This document shows, in pieces, positions 11,913-22,831 of a stretch of DNA of 64,000 nucleotides. This DNA is from Imbricaverruca yamaguchii (taxonomy: Eukaryota > Arthropoda > Thecostraca > Neoverrucidae). The translations under genes were made by a program, and so were the position numbers. The notes below the pieces were generated by a model. The model had not been told where the DNA came from. It saw only the letters and a list, made by a program, of their open reading frames with translations, and ran no database searches. How positions within the stretch are numbered: position 1 is the stretch's first letter; each line of letters starts with the position of its first letter. The stretch lies in contig JAOTOL010001655.1 in assembly GCA_034440575.1 (NCBI GenBank), positions 2,429,501 to 2,493,500 on the forward strand, in the 5' to 3' direction.

Positions 11913-12120
11913 CTTGCGACCACATGAAGAACTGTCTGTTGTGCGAACGGAAGCTCCAGAAGATGACGAGTGCGGCGCAGACCAGACTGCACAAGATGAT
12001 GACTAACGCCACCACGTGCAGCTTGTAGAAGTTGCCGTCATCCAGGCCGTACACGGGCAGGTCGTAGCCGGAGCGCATCGGGTGCAGACGCTCCGTGTCG
12101 TTGTCCGGCGCCGTCGCCAT
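11913..12120 (-). CDS. Orphan 7TM receptor, first coding exon (start codon, TM1)
   Basis: A likely start codon at 12120 (context AGAAATGG, with purine at -3 and G at +4) opens a frame of 69 codons plus one base before the donor AG|GTCAGT at 11913. An acceptor-like GGCAG lies two bases upstream of the ATG, so the 5' UTR may be spliced. Residues 1-35 are hydrophilic with an N-glycosylation sequon NDT at 7-9, as expected for a short extracellular N-terminus. TM1 follows: HVVALVIILCSLVCAALVIF. The exon ends FFMWSQ plus one base, which the exon at 9250 completes as glycine. The product would be a surface receptor of unknown ligand. Only TM1-TM4 are visible, about 178 residues. Confidence 0.6.
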
Positions 12121-12479
12121 TTCTGCCAAGATTGGGCCAATCAATCTGGCGTCTGAATAATGGATGGAGACGACCACAAAAGCCGTTCCCATAACTGTGT
12201 GGAGCGTGATCTGAGCAGGGGCGCCTAGCTGTGTCGAATTATTTATTATTTCGAGTATCTGGAAGAGATAAACGAGAGATGGGTTGAGTGGCCGGCATTT
12301 CAGGGATATAGTGGCAAGCGAGTGATCAATGACAATGGCACAGCCACAATGTTCTTTAGAGCGGGGCTCAACTCCTCCAGAAAGCTCTGTTTTCCAATGT
12401 AAAAAAGGCATTTTCGATGCTTTTGTACGGCATCTATACATACAATTTACCAAAGGTGGGATGGAATTCACGCTAGCAA

Positions 12480-12985
12480 CGTTTTCCTCCTCTGGATACC
12501 GGGCCACGCCAACATCCCAAGGAACGAGGAAGCAGATCGGCTAGCAAAGCAAGCTTTGACATTGAACACCTAACCCAGCAAGGCAAGTTCGGTAGACGAT
12601 TACAAAGCACTTCTACAACGTTACATACGATAGTATCACCATAGCACATGGGCACAACACATCTCTATACGATACAAATCCGGCCACACCCACAACATTA
12701 AACCAACGGTAAGCACCTATTACACATCAAATAAATCCCGCTGTGAAAAGGAAGTCATCCTCACTAGACTTAGAACTGGTCGCACGAAGCTAACGCATCC
12801 TTAACTAGCGGATGACCAGTGTACAATACTTCACTGCGACACCTGCAACACCACATTTAGCACAGGCCACATCCTGCTAGACTGAAGAAGCCTGACGCTC
12901 AAAGACAACCACTTAAGACCTCGTGCAAAAAAGAGGGCATCACCCTGTCACTTCCATCGCTTCTGGGTGACAAGCACCCACAACT
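12480..12985 (+). pseudogene. LINE RNase H and C-terminal relic (I-group-like)
   Basis: The start reads as the end of an RNase H domain (GHANIPRNEEADRLAKQA, seen across two frames). It continues with RLRTGRTKLTHP and a cysteine/histidine cluster (CDTCNTTFSTGHILL). The same order (WIPSHTNIPGNEHADTEA, RLRIGHTALTHS, CTTCQHTLTVKHMLIYC) occurs in the nearly complete I-group element at 17935-22831, so this is an old relative. Stops and frameshifts are frequent. It lies about 360 bases upstream of the receptor start codon on the opposite strand. Confidence 0.65.
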
Positions 12986-14044
12986 CCTTTAATTGTTGTT
13001 TGAATTCATAAACGTCACAGAACTAGCAGAAGCATTGTAGACACCACACCAACACCCATTTGAACACGCAATACATGTCCGCACACACACTCGTAGGAAT
13101 AGCGTAAATAGCCACCACCGTATGGCAATAGACGCACATGAGCCGCCTCGCTTCCCCATTCGTAATAAAGGTTTATCTAGTGGCTCCGTCGTGTGTAGAT
13201 AAGTCGACTTCCTTTGCAAACTAACATAGCGTAAGGCGACTACCCAGAGGGGCCATCGGACGTAGATATGGCGATTTAACTTGTAATTCATAACGCAAAA
13301 CGACTACTCAGAGGTACATCGGACGCAGAAGAGCCAAATTGCCAATCACTGTACCAACCTTTCCGACAACCCTGCATGAAAGCATGTTCCGACTAACCAG
13401 CTACTAACAACTAACACACACACACACACACGCACATATATATATGTATATACATATATGTATATACATATATGTATATACATATATATCTGTATGCATA
13501 TATATATAAATATAAACATATGTATACATCTTCATATATATGCATGTGTGTGTGTCTTTGTGTGTGTCTGTGGGTGTGCATATATAATTAACCTGACATT
13601 GGATTTCACCTTCGTGTTCGAGCAGTCAATTGCATTTACATCAACAATGAGTATATTGATACTAAAATGTGCTAATTAGAATATCCAACTCGGCAACTGG
13701 AGCATCACCACATGTTTTGAATTGAGGATGGGGGACCGAGCGGAATTCTGGAGTATGTATCTCGGCATGGCAACACCATAGGCGTAATTTTAAAATTCAT
13801 GAAGTTTGGCGGGGACGCATCACCCCGTCCCCTACCGTGGTGATGCCCATATTTGGCACCTTGCATTAGGTTTGCTTGTTTGCATATTTGGCACCATGCC
13901 CATGTTTGGCACCTCAGCCTAGGGTGAGGGAAAGGAATCACACATCAGCATCAGTGTATGTATGGGACAGGGGGATAGGTATGTATGTATGGGACAGGGG
14001 GCATTACCTGATCAGAGTACGCATGTGCATGGGTTCCTTTACGA
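12986..14044. other. Non-coding; 3' debris, AC/AT/GT microsatellite
   Basis: At about 13228-13265 and 13291-13330 a word built on CGACTACYCAGAGG is repeated, probably the 3' end of the preceding LINE relic. A compound microsatellite at 13416-13585 passes from AC repeats through ATGTATATACAT units to GT repeats, so it can fold on itself. A 24-base unit containing GTATGTATGGGACAGGGGG is duplicated near 13957-14000. No gene was recognised. Confidence 0.5.
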
Positions 14045-14200
14045 CGCATCCGACTGCCGGGCCATAGAGCGGTCGCCAACCTCTATCGCCGGATGGCCGT
14101 GGGCGGACTCGGTAATCTCGTCGGCTTTGTGCATCGCACTCACGATCTTACGATCTTACAACCAGGAGCCCAACTCCCTGCCGACTGCGCTACCACGTCC
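14045..14200 (-). repeat. Candidate tRNA-derived SINE, third type
   Basis: The minus strand from 14200 begins GGACGTGGTAGCGCAGTCGG, which contains a good RNA polymerase III A box (TAGCGCAGTCGG). It continues GGGCTCCTGGTTGTAAG and then a weak B-box-like GAGTGCGATGC. A unique tail runs towards 14045. No second copy was found here and no target-site duplication is visible, so the call rests on the tRNA-like head. A decayed tRNA gene is the alternative. Confidence 0.4.
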
Positions 14201-14890
14201 CACTCGGTCAGAATTGTCTACCGCAGACAATAGGTTATAGGTGCGTAAAAGCTCGGCTATGAGTAATATTCACGGTCAATATTAAAGTCATGCATGAAAA
14301 ACCACACCTTGACTGTGCCGTAAGGGTATAATATGATATCTACAAGGCATGGACAAGACCATGGCTTGCATGCCGACGTTCCGCCGCCTCTGGGACGGAC
14401 AACTGGACAGACTTGTCCTCCAGCGCTTGTATTTATATATTCCATGATAAGCATGAATTAGCGGTATGATTAGCAAACAAATATATAAAGTTATCCACTA
14501 TATCTTGTTTTCCATGAAGCGTTAACGGAAAAATAATTTTATGGGTTCATTTTATCCCCACTGGATGTGGCAGACATAAAGCAGCCTGGTTTTTACGTAC
14601 TAGATCACAGCCGATGAAGCCCTAATGCTACCCTGCAGAGCCGCGGCAGCTGTAGCTGTCGATGCTTGCAGCAAGACATGGTTGTAGTACCCTTGATCAG
14701 GCGGAGGCGTTTTTAGCTATATCGTATGCTATTCTGTAGTGTGCACGATTTTCAGAATGTCAGGAGCCGCCCACTGATAATTGTCTTCCAATAAAAGGCC
14801 CGGCGGGATACTGTGGAGGCAGCACTGCCGAAAACAAATAGTTCAGGAGACCCGATTTCATCGAAGGAAGAGACAAAGACAGATATTGAG
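14201..14890. other. No gene seen
   Basis: Neither strand shows a coding or RNA signal that I can support. The stretch ends where the hexamer satellite begins. Confidence 0.4.
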
Positions 14891-15595
14891 AATGAGTCTG
14901 AGACAGAAACAGAAACAGAAACAGAGACAGAGACAGAGACAGATACAGAGACAGAGACAGAGACAGAGACAGAGACAGAGACAGAGACAGAGACAGAGAC
15001 AGACAGAGACAGAACCAGAGCTAGAGCAAGAGCCAGAGCCAGAGACAGAGATAGAGACAGAGACAGAGACAGAGACAGAGACAGAGACAGAGACAGAGAC
15101 AGAGACAGAGACAGAGACAGAGACAGAGACAGAGACAGAGACAGAGACAGAGACAGAGACAGAGACAGAGACAGAGACAGAGACAGAGACAGAGACAGAG
15201 ACAGAGACAGAGACAGAGACAGAGACAGAGACAGAGACAGAGACAGAGAGACAGAGACAGAGACAGAGACAGAGACAGAGACAGAGACAGAGACAGAGAC
15301 AGAGACGGAACCAGAGCTAGAGCAAGAGCCAGAGCCAGAGACACAGACAGAGACAGAGACAGAAACAGAGACAGAAACAGAGACAAAGACAGAGACAAAG
15401 AAAGAGACAAAGACAAAGACCATACAGAGACAAAGACAGAGACAAAGACAAAGATAGAGACAGAGACAGAGACAGATACAGATACCTATACAAAGACATA
15501 GATAGAAACAGACAGTGACATAGACAGAGACAAAGATAGAACAAATACAGAGGGAGAGACAGAGACAGAGGCAGATACAGAGACAGATGGGAGTA
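14891..15595. repeat. (CAGAGA)n hexamer satellite with a repeated interruption
   Basis: About 700 bases of CAGAGA repeats, with point variants at both ends. The interruption GAACCAGAGCTAGAGCAAGA occurs near 15012 and again near 15306, 294 bases apart (49 hexamers), so the array has been duplicated as a larger block. Because the unit is six bases, all frames are open and give dipeptide runs such as Glu-Thr, Arg-Asp, Leu-Ser or Val-Ser. None is a credible protein. The right edge joins a truncated LINE. Confidence 0.9.
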
Positions 15596-17430
15596 CAGGG
15601 ACGCCAATCGAGCTGTACGATCGGCGATTGGGTGTGATAGCCGTAACGACGTTGGGCGGCGAATCCGTGAGGATGGGCGGAGGTCAATATGGCGCCATGT
15701 CAGGTCATTTGTCGGCGGCAAGCAGGCCATTCGTAAGCTGCCCGACGCGACAGCCGATGACCTCAACCGATTTTTGTCCGCGTGGGCCCGTGCGTGGCTG
15801 ACGAGGTTAGGAGTATGGGAGCGACGCCGAGTATCTCCTGCCGCTTGCCGCATATCGGTGCCCTTGCGCTTACCCAGGTGCCGTTGTCGCTACCTGAGCT
15901 GCGAGCCGTCGTCTTTGGGATGAACGGCTCGTCAGCCTGTGGCGAGGACGGCATCAGCATCCACATGCTCAGGGTGTGCTTCGACTCGTTAGGTGAGGTG
16001 CTCCTGCATTTGGTCAATTCCAGCAGTACCCAACCCGATGCTCCTGTTTCTTGGAAGCACTCCCTCGTCCGTCTCATCTTCAAGTCCGGTACTCCCTATA
16101 ACCCTTCCAATTTCCGTCCTATCTCCATCGTCCCAGTCATTGCGAAAATTGTAGAGCGTGCCGTCCACCAGCAACTCTACAATTACCTGTCCGATAACCA
16201 CCTCCTCTCCCAAACTCAGCACGGCTTCCGTCTTCGTCACTCGACGGAAACCGCTCTGACCTCCATATCTGACCAGATCCTATCCGCATGTGACCATGGA
16301 GAGGTGTCCCTTCTCTGCCTGCTGGATTTGAGGAAGTGCTTTGATGTGATAGATCACTCAAAACTGTCAAAATTAAGTCTCCACAGCATCGATACTTCCT
16401 GGTTTTCGGCTTATCTTCAGAACCACACCCAGAGTGACAGCCTTACTAACAGTCTGGGTTTCGTCCACAAATCTGCCCCGTTGCCCAACAGCATCGGCGT
16501 TTTTCAAGGATCATTACTAGGACCTCTTCTCTACTGTATCTTCGCCAACGACCTCAGCCTGTTCGCCGAAGGTGCTGTGGTTGTTCAATACGCCGATGAC
16601 ACACAAATTTTGGTCAGTGGTAAGAAATCTTAAATTAAAAATGTTGTCACTCATATGGAAACAGTTCTGGGCTCCCTCGACATCTGGTTTCGAGCAAACT
16701 GACTGAAAATAAACGTAACTAAGACACAGCTGATGATGTTGCGCAGCCCACACAATTTGCGTGCCTTATCGGATGTCACAGTGAAATTTCGCGATCACAA
16801 TCTACCCACCATTTCGGAATGCAAAAACATCGGTCTTTTTTCGATCGCTCGCTCAACTGGGACTCGCACGTCTCAGAATTGACTCGGCGTTGTTTTGGAG
16901 TTCTGGGTGATCTGCCGCACCTTCCACCTGCCGTCATCTCCGCGCTGGTCAATGCTCTGGTCTTCTCGCAGATCCGCTACTGTATTTCTGTGTATGGTAA
17001 CGGAGCCAAAAAGAACCTATCTCGCATTAAACAAATATTAAACTACTCAGCAAAGGTAATTTTCGGCCGCAAAAAGTTTGACCACGTTTCGGATCTGCTG
17101 AGAAGGCTGGGCTGGCTCAGCGCGGAGAACCTGGCCAGTTACCACACCCTTCGCCTCACACACAAGGTGCGTCTTCATGGTGAGCCAGAGTCACTGGTTC
17201 ACGATCTCACCACCATGGCTGAGATTCGTGATCGGACCACCCGTCAAGACCACAACTTGTATGTCCCCCGGTCCAGCACCGAGATGGGGAAGAGACGCTT
17301 TAGTTCCAGAGTGTCACACATGTACAACTCACTGCCATCTGAGCTGACGCGACTTCCCGTGTCGATCTTTGGTCGCCACCTATGGGAGTACCTACTTGAC
17401 GGCCGCCCATGCCGGACTGATTGACTGCTC
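15596..17430 (+). pseudogene. 5'-truncated LINE reverse transcriptase (YADD type)
   Basis: The linker (VGGKQAIRKLPDATADDLNR) starts soon after the satellite, then shifts frame near 15790 into the RT at 15782-16633. Landmarks are VRLIFKSG, FRPISIVPVIAKIVE, TQHGFRLRHSTETAL, LLDLRKCFDVIDHSKL, GVFQGSLLGPLLY and QYADDTQILV, with the catalytic Tyr-Ala-Asp-Asp intact. Two in-frame stops (near 16633 and 16700) and a frameshift in a T run near 16840 precede the C-terminal region (16819-17424), which has YCISVYGNGAKKNLSR, RRLGWLSAEN and NSLPSELTRLPV. The endonuclease is missing. A GT microsatellite follows the stop, and a 3' UTR runs to about 17810. It is dead and 5'-truncated. The minus-strand relic at 62198-62712 belongs to the same family. 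Confidence 0.8.
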
Positions 17431-17741
17431 GACTTGCTGTGCTTGTGTGTGTGTGTGTGTGTGAGTTTTGCCAGCCTGCCACCGCTTGGTGATATCGGCT
17501 GGTTCCGGTTGTGAAAAGATGTGTAAGACAGTGAGTAGCGTAGGGTAGGAGGATCAATCCGAGGTGGAGGTTTAGTAGAGTAGTCGAGCAGTGGTGAAGT
17601 AGCGATGAGATGGTCTTGAAGAGTAGAGTAATCCGGATCGATTGAAGATGTAGAGCTGGTGCTGTAGAGTTGTGTTAGAGCCGGAGATGATGAAGTCGAG
17701 GAAGAGAGAGTTAGTCCGACGGTGCCACATTGGGGTATGGG

Positions 17742-17767
17742 GTGTAGTGGGGGGGGGGGGGGGGGGT
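17742..17767. repeat. Poly-G run
   Basis: An uninterrupted run of G near the end of the preceding LINE's 3' region. It is a possible G-quadruplex former and a likely site of assembly or sequencing length error. Confidence 0.8.
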
Positions 17768-17811
17768 CGGGTCATCGCCAGAAGTGAACATTGCAAGAAC
17801 ATGAATAAATA

Positions 17812-17950
17812 TTTCTCTTTTTTCTATTCGTTTTGTAACGTATCTTCTGATTTTTTTTCTTCCCCATTTACCTGGTTTTGTTCATTTTCTCTTTCGTTTT
17901 TTAACATATCTTTTCCTTTTTTTTTCCTTTTTTTTCACAATTCATCCATA
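17812..17950 (-). repeat. A-rich 3' tail of the I-group LINE
   Basis: On the minus strand, just after the ORF2 stop, A runs alternate with a duplicated word (TTTTGTAACGTATCTTCTG and GTTTTTTAACATATCTTTTCC on the plus strand). This is the short, A-rich 3' end expected of the element. The exact end and a target-site duplication could not be fixed. Confidence 0.5.
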
Positions 17951-20900
17951 ATGCGTGTAGTTTTGAGAAAGTGGAAGAGGTGCTCGTGTAATGCTGGATG
18001 GTCGTCGTTGAGGAGCGTGGTGAGGGTCAGTGGGATGTTGTTCGTGGTGCAATAGTTTGTGATATGTTGTCTTTGGTTGTTGTATTTGGTGCAGTATATG
18101 AGCATGTGTTTGACTGTGAGTGTGTGTTGGCAGGTAGTGCATTGTGGTCGTGGTTGATTGAGTATGAGATATGAGTGTGTGAGTGCAGTGTGTCCTATGC
18201 GTAGGCGTGTTAGTGTCCGTTCTCTTAGTCTGGTGTTTTGGTTGATGGAGTGCCAGTGTTCGTGTTTGGGGTGTATTTCGTGTAGCTGTGTTGTTACTGT
18301 GTCCCATGTTTGTTGTATGTGTTTGTTGATGGCCTGTCGTATTGTGGGGTAGTAGTCGGATTGTGAATAGGGGCATTGTGTGGTTTGTTGAAGTGTTGTG
18401 GCTATGTTTGCTTCTGTGTCTGCGTGTTCGTTGCCGGGTATGTTTGTGTGACTTGGGATCCAGAGAATTGTTGGCCGTTGTAGTATGGTGAGTTGTTTGT
18501 GGATGCGCAGTATTTTGGGTATGAGGGGGTGTTTGTATTTGGAGTGGGGTGTTATGCTCTGTAGTGCTGATTTTGCGTCTGTGGCTATGATGTTGTGTTC
18601 AATTTTGGTGTTGTAAATGGTGCAGTACGCCGAGAAGATTGCAAATAATTCTGCTGTGTATGTGGATGCTGTGTCGTGCAGACGGGCGCGTAGGATGACC
18701 CGCGGCGGCGCTGCGTTGGTGTACAGCACCGCCGCTGCGCCCGTCTGCTGTGTATGGGATTTGGAGCCGTCTGTGTATATGATGTTGTAGTTGACGTGCT
18801 GTGCTGTGAATTGTAGGAATAGTTGTTGTATTTCTGCGTGTGTATATGTGTCTTTTGGCTTGTCAATGAGGAAGTGTGTGTTGGGTGTCGGCTGTTTCCA
18901 CCATGCGGTGGGTTGTGGGAGTGGTGTTGTCGTTGGGAGTGTTATGTCTAGTGTGTTAGCGTGTCGGTGTATGCGGCATCCTATTGTGGTTCGTAATCGT
19001 GTGGAGTTCATGAGTTGATGTCTGCGTGCTGTGCGGAGTTTCAGTGCCTGTGTGCATGGGTGATGTTTCGTGAGTTGTGTTTTGTAGTGGTATCTAAGTA
19101 GTGCTTCTGTACGTCTGTGCTGTAATTCTGGGATGTGGTTGTATATGTGAAGGGAGTGAGAAGGTGAGGTGGTGAAAGCTCCTGTGACTATTTGAAGAGA
19201 TCGTCGTTGAATAGAATCTATAATTTTGAGGTTTGATTTAGCTGCGTTTTCAAAGAGTGGTGATCCGTATTCCAGAATTGGCCGAATGAGTGATTTGTAA
19301 AGGGTCAGAAGTGTGTTTCGGTCGGATCCCCAGTGTGTGCCAGAGAGTGCTCGTAGTACGTTGATTCTTTTGAGGCGCGTTTTTGCAAGTTTAGGAAGTG
19401 TGGTCGAAAAGTTAGTTGTGTGTCTAATGTGATACCGATAAATTTTGTTGTGGTGACAAAGGGAATGGGTGAATTGTTGATTTCTATGGGTCGTAAGTTT
19501 GTGTCTCTGTTGTAGCCGAAAATCATACATTTGGATTTGAGTGGTGCTATATGGAGGTTTAGTGTGGCGAGTTTGTTGTTGAGTTCTGTTAGTGCGTGTT
19601 GTAATACTGTTAGTGCGTGTGCTGGTGCTTTTGTTGACGTCCATAGTACTATATCGTCGGCGTAGACTGCAATTTTGGTCGAAAAGTTGTCGGTGACGGC
19701 GGAATTTAGGGCTAAAATGAATAGTAGGGGACTGAGGACTGAGCCTTGCATTAAACCGGTGGTGGGGAATTTGGTGTCTGAGGTGTGGGGCCCAATTTTT
19801 ACTTGAAAAGATCTGTTGAGTAGATAGAAATGGAGGTAGTGCATCAGTCTCCCTTGTATGTCGATGTTGTGTAAGTGTTGTAATAGTGCTGTTATGTTGA
19901 TGGTGTCATAGGCTTGTTTTAGATCAAGGAAGACGGCGGTCGTGGAGTGTTTCCTGGCCGCCGCTTCCTGGATGTTTGTGATCAGGTAGGTGAGGTTGTC
20001 TAAACAGGATCGATTTGGAAGGAAGCCTGATTGAATAGGAGAGATTAAGTGTTGTGTTTGAATGATATAGAGGAGGCGTTTTTTAACAAGTCGTTCGAAT
20101 AGTTTGTGAAAGCAGCTGGTGAGGGCAATAGGGCGATAGGAGGTGCAAAGAGTTGAGTCGGTGTTTGGTTTAGGTATAGGTAGGAGAGAGGCGTGTAACC
20201 AGGACTGAGGGTATGTATGTGTAGTCCATGCAGTGTTGTAGGTGTTGAGTAGTGTGTGTAGTGCTGATGTTGGTAGGTGTTTGAAGAAAGAGTAGTGAAT
20301 GTTGTCGGGTCCTACAGATGTGTTGCCTGTCTGTGTGATTGCTAGTTGTAATTCTGTGAGTGTAAATCTAGTGTTGTAGAGGTGTGTGCGTGTGTGTCTG
20401 ATTGGGGGTGGGAGGTTTCGTTCCAGTGTAGATGATCTATGATGGTAGTGGTCTGCGAATATGTTTGTTATTGTTTGGGGGTCTGTTGTGATGTTGTTGT
20501 TGTGTCTAAGTGTGATGGCTTTGATTGGGGGTCGTTGTCGGTGTTGAAAGGTTTTCAAAAGTGACCAAATTTCGCCTAGAGGTGTAAATCTATTGAATTT
20601 AGTGCTGAATGCATTCCAAGAAGTCTTTTTTGCGTCTTTGATGATAGTCTTACATTGTGTTCTGAGTTGTTTGTATGTTGCTAGTGTGTCTGGTGTGCGG
20701 TGTCTTTCGTATCTATGCCGTGCATGATTTCTCGCGCGGATCGCCCGGTGGCAGTCATCATTCCACCATGGAGCCGCGCGAGGTTTGTGTTGACGTCGTG
20801 GTTTTGTTTGGGGTATGTGTTGGTGTGCTGTGGTGATGAGTATGTCTGCGAATTGTTCTGGTGATAATTGGGGTCTGTGTGCTGTTTGGATTGCTATGGA

Positions 20901-21650
20901 TTCTGAGAAAGGGTTCCAGGATGCTTTTTTGAGGTTCCATCGACCTGGCTGAGGATTGAGTGGGCCGGTGGTCGGGATTCGTTCAAAGGTAATGGTGATG
21001 GGTGCGTGGTCGCTAAAGTGTGGATCAGGGTCGGCTGTCCAGGACAGAGTGAGGGCTATGCGGGAAGAGGCAAGGGTGACATCTGGGGTTGTAGGCAGGA
21101 GGGAGCTGATAGGTACTAGGTAGGTTGGTGAGCCGGTGTTGAGTATTGTGAGATTATGTTGTGTAGCTATTGCGGTGAGTATGTGTGCTCTGTGATCGGG
21201 ATGTGTTGTGCGGGTATCCCATAGGGGGTGGTGTGAGTTGAAATCTCCGGTGAGAATAACAGGTGTGCGAATTTGGCCAAGTGCTTTATTTAATTCCGAA
21301 AGTGTTTCTGTGTTCCGCGAGGGTGGATCGTAGATGTTGATGAGTGTGTAAGCTACGTTGTGTACATGCATTTCAGTTAGTAGTATGTCTGCCGTGGTGT
21401 CGAAATGTATCAGGCGGTGAGGGGTCGTGTTCCTAATGTATGTGCATACACCGCCTGATCTGTGTGGGTTGTGTGTGTCCTGTCTGTGTATAGTGTATTG
21501 AGGAATGTGAAAGTGATATGGGTCGTGAGGTTTGAAGTGTGTTTCTTGAATACATAGTGCTATAGGGTTTGTTTGTAGTGCATAGTGTTTAAATTCAGGC
21601 CAGTGTCCAATGAGTCCATGTGTGTTCCATTGTATTATTTTGTTCATCAT
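17935..21650 (-). pseudogene. I-group LINE ORF2 (endonuclease, RT, RNase H), one frameshift
   Basis: ORF2 starts at 21650, overlapping the ORF1 stop as ATGA. Domains in order: an apurinic-like endonuclease (CIQETHFKPHD, GGVCTYIRN, LTGDFNSHHPLWD, FSDHAPITI); RT (SYRPIALTSCFHKLFERLV, VFLDLKQAYDTI, GLMQGSVLSPLLF, VYADDIVLW); a thumb region; RNase H (IIYTDGSKSH, TAELFAIF, IATDAKSA, WIPSHTNIPGNEHADTEA); and a C-terminal Cys/His cluster (CTTCQHTLTVKHMLIYC). All catalytic motifs look intact. A single frameshift at about 19385-19405 separates 21650-19305 from the downstream frame that ends at 17935. RNase H plus two ORFs places it in the I-like group. With only one visible defect it is young, or the defect is an assembly error. 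Confidence 0.85.
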
Positions 21651-22831
21651 TTGTATGTGTTAGCGCGGGTGAGTGGGCGTTTAGGTGATGGTTGATGTTT
21701 GGTTGTGCTCTTGGTTGGCCTGCGTGGTTGAGTGGTTGGTGGCGTCGCATTTGGGGGGGTTGTGCTGACTGAGTCGGTTGCTCTGTGTTCTCGTTCCGTC
21801 TGCTCCTCCGGGTCTGTGTCCTGGTCTGTGTGTGCGTGTGGTGTAGGTGGTCTGTCCAGTGTGTGTGTGGTGTGTGGGGCTGCTCCGGGTGTTGGTTGTG
21901 GTTCTGGTGGCGGTGATGGGCGGTAGGTTGGAGTAGATTTGTTTTGGTGTGGTTCATGGTGGTTTGAAGGTCCCGGTGAGCGTCCCGGGCGGGAGCGTGT
22001 TGTCAGTGGCGGGTACATGTCGTTTGTGAGTGGTGGTGGTTGTGGTTGTTCTGTGCCCGGCTGTGTGCGACGAGCCGGCCACGCCGCCGGCGGGTCCAGG
22101 ACCGACGCCCTGGCCCGGTACGGGTCCATGCCCTCAAGGTGGATCCTGCGGAGCACCTCGCGCTCCGCCTTCCACCGAGGGCAGGACCCGTCCGAGGCCG
22201 CGTGGTCCCCCCCGCAGGCGGCGCAACACAGCTCGCCGCTGTCGCACGTGTCAGTTAAGTGATTTTGAGCGCAGCGGCCGCATGTGGGTGAATTGGCTCG
22301 GCACCCCCCCGCTGAGTGGCCGTAGCGCTGACAGTTCTTACAGCGCCGCGGGAGGGGTGCACGAGGTGTTACGGGGTACCGTAGGTACCCCGCTTTGATG
22401 TGTGCTGGTGGTGTCCTTGTTGTGAAAGTGAGTATAAGGAGGTGATTTGTTGTGTACCCCTGCCTCGGGGGCGGCCGGTACACGGCGGAGACAGCCTGGT
22501 CCCCAAGCTTGAGGGCCAGTGCCTCCGCCGGTATACCGGCCAGCTCCCGGGCCAGGATAGTCCCCTGGCTATTGTTTAGGTGTGTTGCCGGTGTGATTGT
22601 GATGGGTGTGTGCTTTATTTTCCTGATTTTAGTAAGTAGGTGTCCGTCGATTGTGTCATTCGCTTGGATCAGGAGCGCCCCGGATCTAAGTGTTTTTGCG
22701 TGTAGGGGCGCCCCTGTGTATTGGGAGATTTCTTCCTCCACCAGCCAGGGGTCCAGGGAGCTCATTGGCTCCCCGTCTCCCCGGCGGCAGATGAAAAAAT
22801 CCCCCGTGGGTGGTGGATGGGTGGTGATCAT
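21647..22831 (-). CDS. I-group LINE ORF1 (gag-like, three zinc knuckles)
   Basis: The first good ATG in the frame is at 22831. The frame stays open further upstream without an ATG. The predicted protein is about 394 residues: an N-terminal nucleic-acid-binding region, then three knuckles, CKNCQRYGHSAGGC (CX2CX4HX4C), CGRCAQNHLTDTC and CAACGGDHAASDGSC, then a long Pro/Thr/His/Gln-rich tail with low complexity. Such proteins coat the element RNA and form the ribonucleoprotein used in target-primed reverse transcription. The last codons overlap the ORF2 start. The coding strand is strikingly rich in A and C. No stop or frameshift was seen. Confidence 0.85.
   Translation of the reverse strand: MITTHPPPTGDFFICRRGDGEPMSSLDPWLVEEEISQYTGAPLHAKTLRSGALLIQANDTIDGHLLTKIRKIKHTPITITPATHLNNSQGTILARELAGIPAEALALKLGDQAVSAVYRPPPRQGYTTNHLLILTFTTRTPPAHIKAGYLRYPVTPRAPLPRRCKNCQRYGHSAGGCRANSPTCGRCAQNHLTDTCDSGELCCAACGGDHAASDGSCPRWKAEREVLRRIHLEGMDPYRARASVLDPPAAWPARRTQPGTEQPQPPPLTNDMYPPLTTRSRPGRSPGPSNHHEPHQNKSTPTYRPSPPPEPQPTPGAAPHTTHTLDRPPTPHAHTDQDTDPEEQTEREHRATDSVSTTPPNATPPTTQPRRPTKSTTKHQPSPKRPLTRANTYK

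Noticed and set aside
14752..15853. Ser/Leu/Val and Glu/Thr/Arg/Asp open frames
   Set aside because: Produced by the (CAGAGA)n satellite. All frames are open because the unit is six bases.
22030..22398. Plus-strand frames opposite the I-group ORF1
   Set aside because: Shadow frames of a G+C-rich coding region on the minus strand.
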